From JBMZCV01 sp049613665 (GTDB taxonomy: Bacteria; Bacteroidota; Bacteroidia; Chitinophagales; UBA2359): a DNA stretch of 17,531 nt. Shown here piece by piece: positions 15,547 to 17,531 of this stretch (its first letter is position 1; each line of letters begins with the position of its first letter). The position numbers and the translations under genes were made by a program. The stretch lies in contig JBMZCV010000114.1 of the NCBI GenBank assembly GCA_049613665.1, positions 1-17,531 of the forward strand, in the 5' to 3' direction. The notes under the pieces were generated by a model. The model saw only the letters and a program-made list of their open reading frames with translations. It was not told where the DNA came from and searched no databases.

Positions 15547-15588
15547 TTTTTAGGCATACTGTTTTTTGAAAAATAGTATGCCTAAAAA
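15547..15588. terminator. Bidirectional terminator between protease and HerA-like genes
   Basis: TTTTTAGGCATACTGTTTTT (15547-15566) pairs along all 20 positions with AAAAATAGTATGCCTAAAAA (15569-15588), with one G-T wobble, around a minimal loop. Flanking A- and T-runs make it usable in both directions. It lies 13 bp after the protease stop and 40 bp before the leftward gene's stop at 15629. The right arm contains the AAAAATAGTATG motif seen elsewhere in the window. Confidence 0.9.
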
Positions 15589-15628
15589 TTATCACAACTT
15601 CATTTTTTAGCATAAAACAAAACATCTA

Positions 15629-17200
15629 CTACCAACGACGAGTGCGACGGCGACTACCGCCCAAGCCCAAAACCCCCATCAAGCCTCGTGTGACTTCTCG
15701 CACGATGGTATTTGAAAGCTGTCTTGCCATCGGATTTTTCGATAAACTTTCGAGCCAACTCCCTTCTTCTTGCTCTTTTTTTCCCTTGTTACTTTTGGGA
15801 TTTATTTTTGCTTGCTCTTCTGCTTGCTTTGCCATTTCTTCGGCTTTCGCTAGTTTTTCGTTCAAAATTTCGTAAGCACTTTCTCTATCTACATCTTCAT
15901 TGTAGTGGCGTGCTATGCGAGATTTGCTCACCAATTCCTCAATTTCTTCCTCATTCAAAATATTCATGCGAGAGCGAGGAGCTCGCAAAAGTGTAGCTGA
16001 AAGCGGTGTTGGCCGTCCTTTTTCGTCCAAAACCGTTATGGCAGCTTCACCAATTCCTAGCGAAGTAAGCAACTCATCAGTTTTATAATAGTCCGAAATA
16101 GGATAATTTTGAGCCGTTAGCTTAATCATTTTTCTATCTTTGGCCGTGAAAGCTCGCAAAGCGTGTTGCACTTTCATACCGAGTTGGCTCAAAATAGCAT
16201 CTGGAATGTCGCTTGGGTTTTGCGTACAGAAAAAGATGCCAACGCCTTTTGAACGTATCAATTTGATGATAGACTCCATTTGGTCAAGTAGAGCTTTTGA
16301 GGCTTCTTTGAACAAAAGGTGGGCTTCATCAATAAATAAAATCAATTTTGGAGCTTTGGCATCGCCTTGTTCTGGAAAAGTATTGTAAATTTCTGCCAAA
16401 AGACAGAGCATAAAAGTAGAAAATAATTTGGCTTTACTTTGCAAGTCTGTCAAACGCAACACCGAAATCATGCCTTTGCCATCTTCGCCTATTCGCAACA
16501 AATCTTCTACTTCGAAAGAAGGTTCGCCAAAAAAGCTTTCCGCTCCTTGTTGTTCTAGCTCAATGATGCGTCGCAAAATAGCACCTACCGAACTTGTCGA
16601 AATCAAACCATATTCTTTTTCTATTTCTTTTTTTGCTTCATTTGTTGCGTAATTCAACACTTTTTTGAAGTCTTTCAAATCAAGCAAAGGCAGTTTGTTG
16701 TCGTCGCAATATTTGAAAATCAAGGAAACAATGCCAGATTGTGTGTCGTTGAGTCCCAACATTTTTGAAAACAAAATAGGCCCAAACTCCGATACCGTAG
16801 CACGCAATTTTAGTCCTTTTTCTTTCGAAAGTGTCAATAGTTCGACAGGAAAAGCCGTTGGTTCAAATGGAATGCCTATTTTATCGTGTCTTTCAATGAT
16901 TTTTCGGTGATAATTGCCTTCTTTTGCCAAGCCGCTAAGGTCTCCTTTCAAGTCCATGAGCAAAACAGGAATACTTTTTTCAGACAAAGCTTCGGCAATG
17001 AGTTGAATAGTTTTGGTTTTTCCTGTGCCTGTTGCTCCTGCAATCAGTCCGTGTCTGTTCAAAGATTTTAGCGGTGCTTTGATAAGGGTTTCTTCCAAAG
17101 GTTCGCCATCGAGAATAGCTGTTCCGAGCGTAATAAAATCGCCTTCGCTGGCATATCCATCTTCAATGTATTGTTTGAATTGTAACTGCTTATCTGTCAT
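15629..17200 (-). CDS. HerA-like / DUF853 ATPase (YjgR-type)
   Basis: This 523-residue P-loop ATPase of the HerA/FtsK clade resembles the DUF853 family typified by E. coli YjgR (about 500 residues). Walker A is GATGTGKT (55-62, Lys61). The strand LLMDLKGDLSG (80-90) follows, as in HerA-like proteins. Walker B is LILFIDEAHLLF (286-297, Asp291-Glu292), and FFCTQNPSDIP (323-333) is the sensor strand. A charged helical stretch (about 447-485) leads to a conserved C-terminal helix and a basic tail GSRRRTRRW. Archaeal HerA is a hexameric DNA translocase in end resection; the biochemical role of the bacterial DUF853 group is unsettled, so DNA or protein pumping is only inferred. It is transcribed alone, leftward, from an upstream region where I find no clear promoter. 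No NurA-type nuclease gene is adjacent. Confidence 0.9.
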   Translation of the reverse strand: MTDKQLQFKQYIEDGYASEGDFITLGTAILDGEPLEETLIKAPLKSLNRHGLIAGATGTGKTKTIQLIAEALSEKSIPVLLMDLKGDLSGLAKEGNYHRKIIERHDKIGIPFEPTAFPVELLTLSKEKGLKLRATVSEFGPILFSKMLGLNDTQSGIVSLIFKYCDDNKLPLLDLKDFKKVLNYATNEAKKEIEKEYGLISTSSVGAILRRIIELEQQGAESFFGEPSFEVEDLLRIGEDGKGMISVLRLTDLQSKAKLFSTFMLCLLAEIYNTFPEQGDAKAPKLILFIDEAHLLFKEASKALLDQMESIIKLIRSKGVGIFFCTQNPSDIPDAILSQLGMKVQHALRAFTAKDRKMIKLTAQNYPISDYYKTDELLTSLGIGEAAITVLDEKGRPTPLSATLLRAPRSRMNILNEEEIEELVSKSRIARHYNEDVDRESAYEILNEKLAKAEEMAKQAEEQAKINPKSNKGKKEQEEGSWLESLSKNPMARQLSNTIVREVTRGLMGVLGLGGSRRRTRRW

Positions 17201-17531
17201 TTGTGTTGAGAAAATTTATGAAGTTTTAGAAATCGCTATTTTGTAAATTTAGACATTTTAAAGAACTTAAAGTAACAGTTTGTTTTTGTTATAAAAAAAT
17301 CTTTTGTCATAGTGTATTCTAATATTCAGTATTTTACTGAATTTATCTTGCAATTTACCAATAAGAAGGTATAATTTTAAACTTAAACATAAAAAAAAAT
17401 GTTAAATAAACCTAAAAACAAATGTTTATATAACTGTGTCCTATTTTTTTTTTAACTTTCGGCATATAAAAAATTAGGTAGTGTAATATACTGAGCGATT
17501 TTTATTATTTTTGCATTATGATAACAAATAC
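17201..17531. other. 331-bp intergenic end region, with a small hairpin
   Basis: There is no convincing ORF. A perfect 8-bp hairpin, ATTCAGTA-TTT-TACTGAAT, lies at 17324-17342 without a T-run; it could be an operator or an RNA element. TATTTTTG at 17506-17513 fits the TAnnTTTG -7 consensus for a rightward gene beyond the window, but no -33 element is visible. An ATG occurs at 17518, five bases after it, too little sequence to call a gene. Confidence 0.5.

Noticed and set aside
17506..17531. Promoter plus start of another rightward gene at the window edge
   Set aside because: TATTTTTG and the ATG at 17518 are only a few bases apart and just 14 coding bases are visible, so no gene can be supported.

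Overview
The window looks like chromosomal DNA of a gliding-type Bacteroidetes (Cytophaga/Flexibacter-like). The evidence is AT-rich DNA, promoters of the TAnnTTTG type rather than sigma70 type, no clear Shine-Dalgarno sequences, and a large secreted protease ending in a type IX secretion (T9SS) sorting domain. I could run no searches, so the taxonomic call rests on these features only.

Layout, left to right. Positions 1-277 are non-coding and hold two successive long-loop inverted repeats of the same design. A rightward group follows: a methylmalonyl-CoA mutase large subunit (278-1846), the 23S rRNA methyltransferase RlmF with a repeat-built acidic tail (1917-3059), and an unrecognised helical protein (3088-4137). 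A strong bidirectional terminator (4146-4188) separates these from a leftward pair: a MarR regulator and an NADPH-dependent FMN reductase. Divergent from that pair is a RecB/AddA-like helicase-nuclease (5508-8756), with a readable promoter. A 366-bp gap with an elaborate terminator precedes a PhoR-like histidine kinase (9123-10214), which converges on a class I photolyase (10233-11558) with 18 bp between the stops. Divergent from the photolyase is a 1228-residue M4-type metalloprotease (11847-15533), ending at a near-perfect bidirectional terminator opposite a HerA-like ATPase (15629-17200). The last 331 bp are non-coding.

The genes are mostly housekeeping: propionyl/methylmalonyl-CoA metabolism, rRNA modification, DNA repair and processing, redox control and signalling. 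They do not form one pathway. Several lack their usual partner inside the window: the mutase lacks its B12-binding subunit, the kinase lacks a response regulator, and the helicase-nuclease lacks an AddB-like partner.

The most unusual locus is the protease gene. It has a run of ten C's in codons 6-9, so a one-base slip would truncate the protein; this has the form of a phase-variable switch. Its first 2.2 kb is visibly more AT-rich than its last 1.5 kb, which suggests a mosaic gene. It also combines a lipobox-like signal peptide with a T9SS sorting domain, and the usual transition-state histidine of the M4 family appears to be replaced. Other points of note are the 6 x 24-bp repeat in rlmF, the twin inverted repeats at the left edge, and a short motif (AAAAATAGTATG) that recurs in intergenic DNA. 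I found no CRISPR array, tRNA, rRNA, insertion sequence or recognisable defence island.
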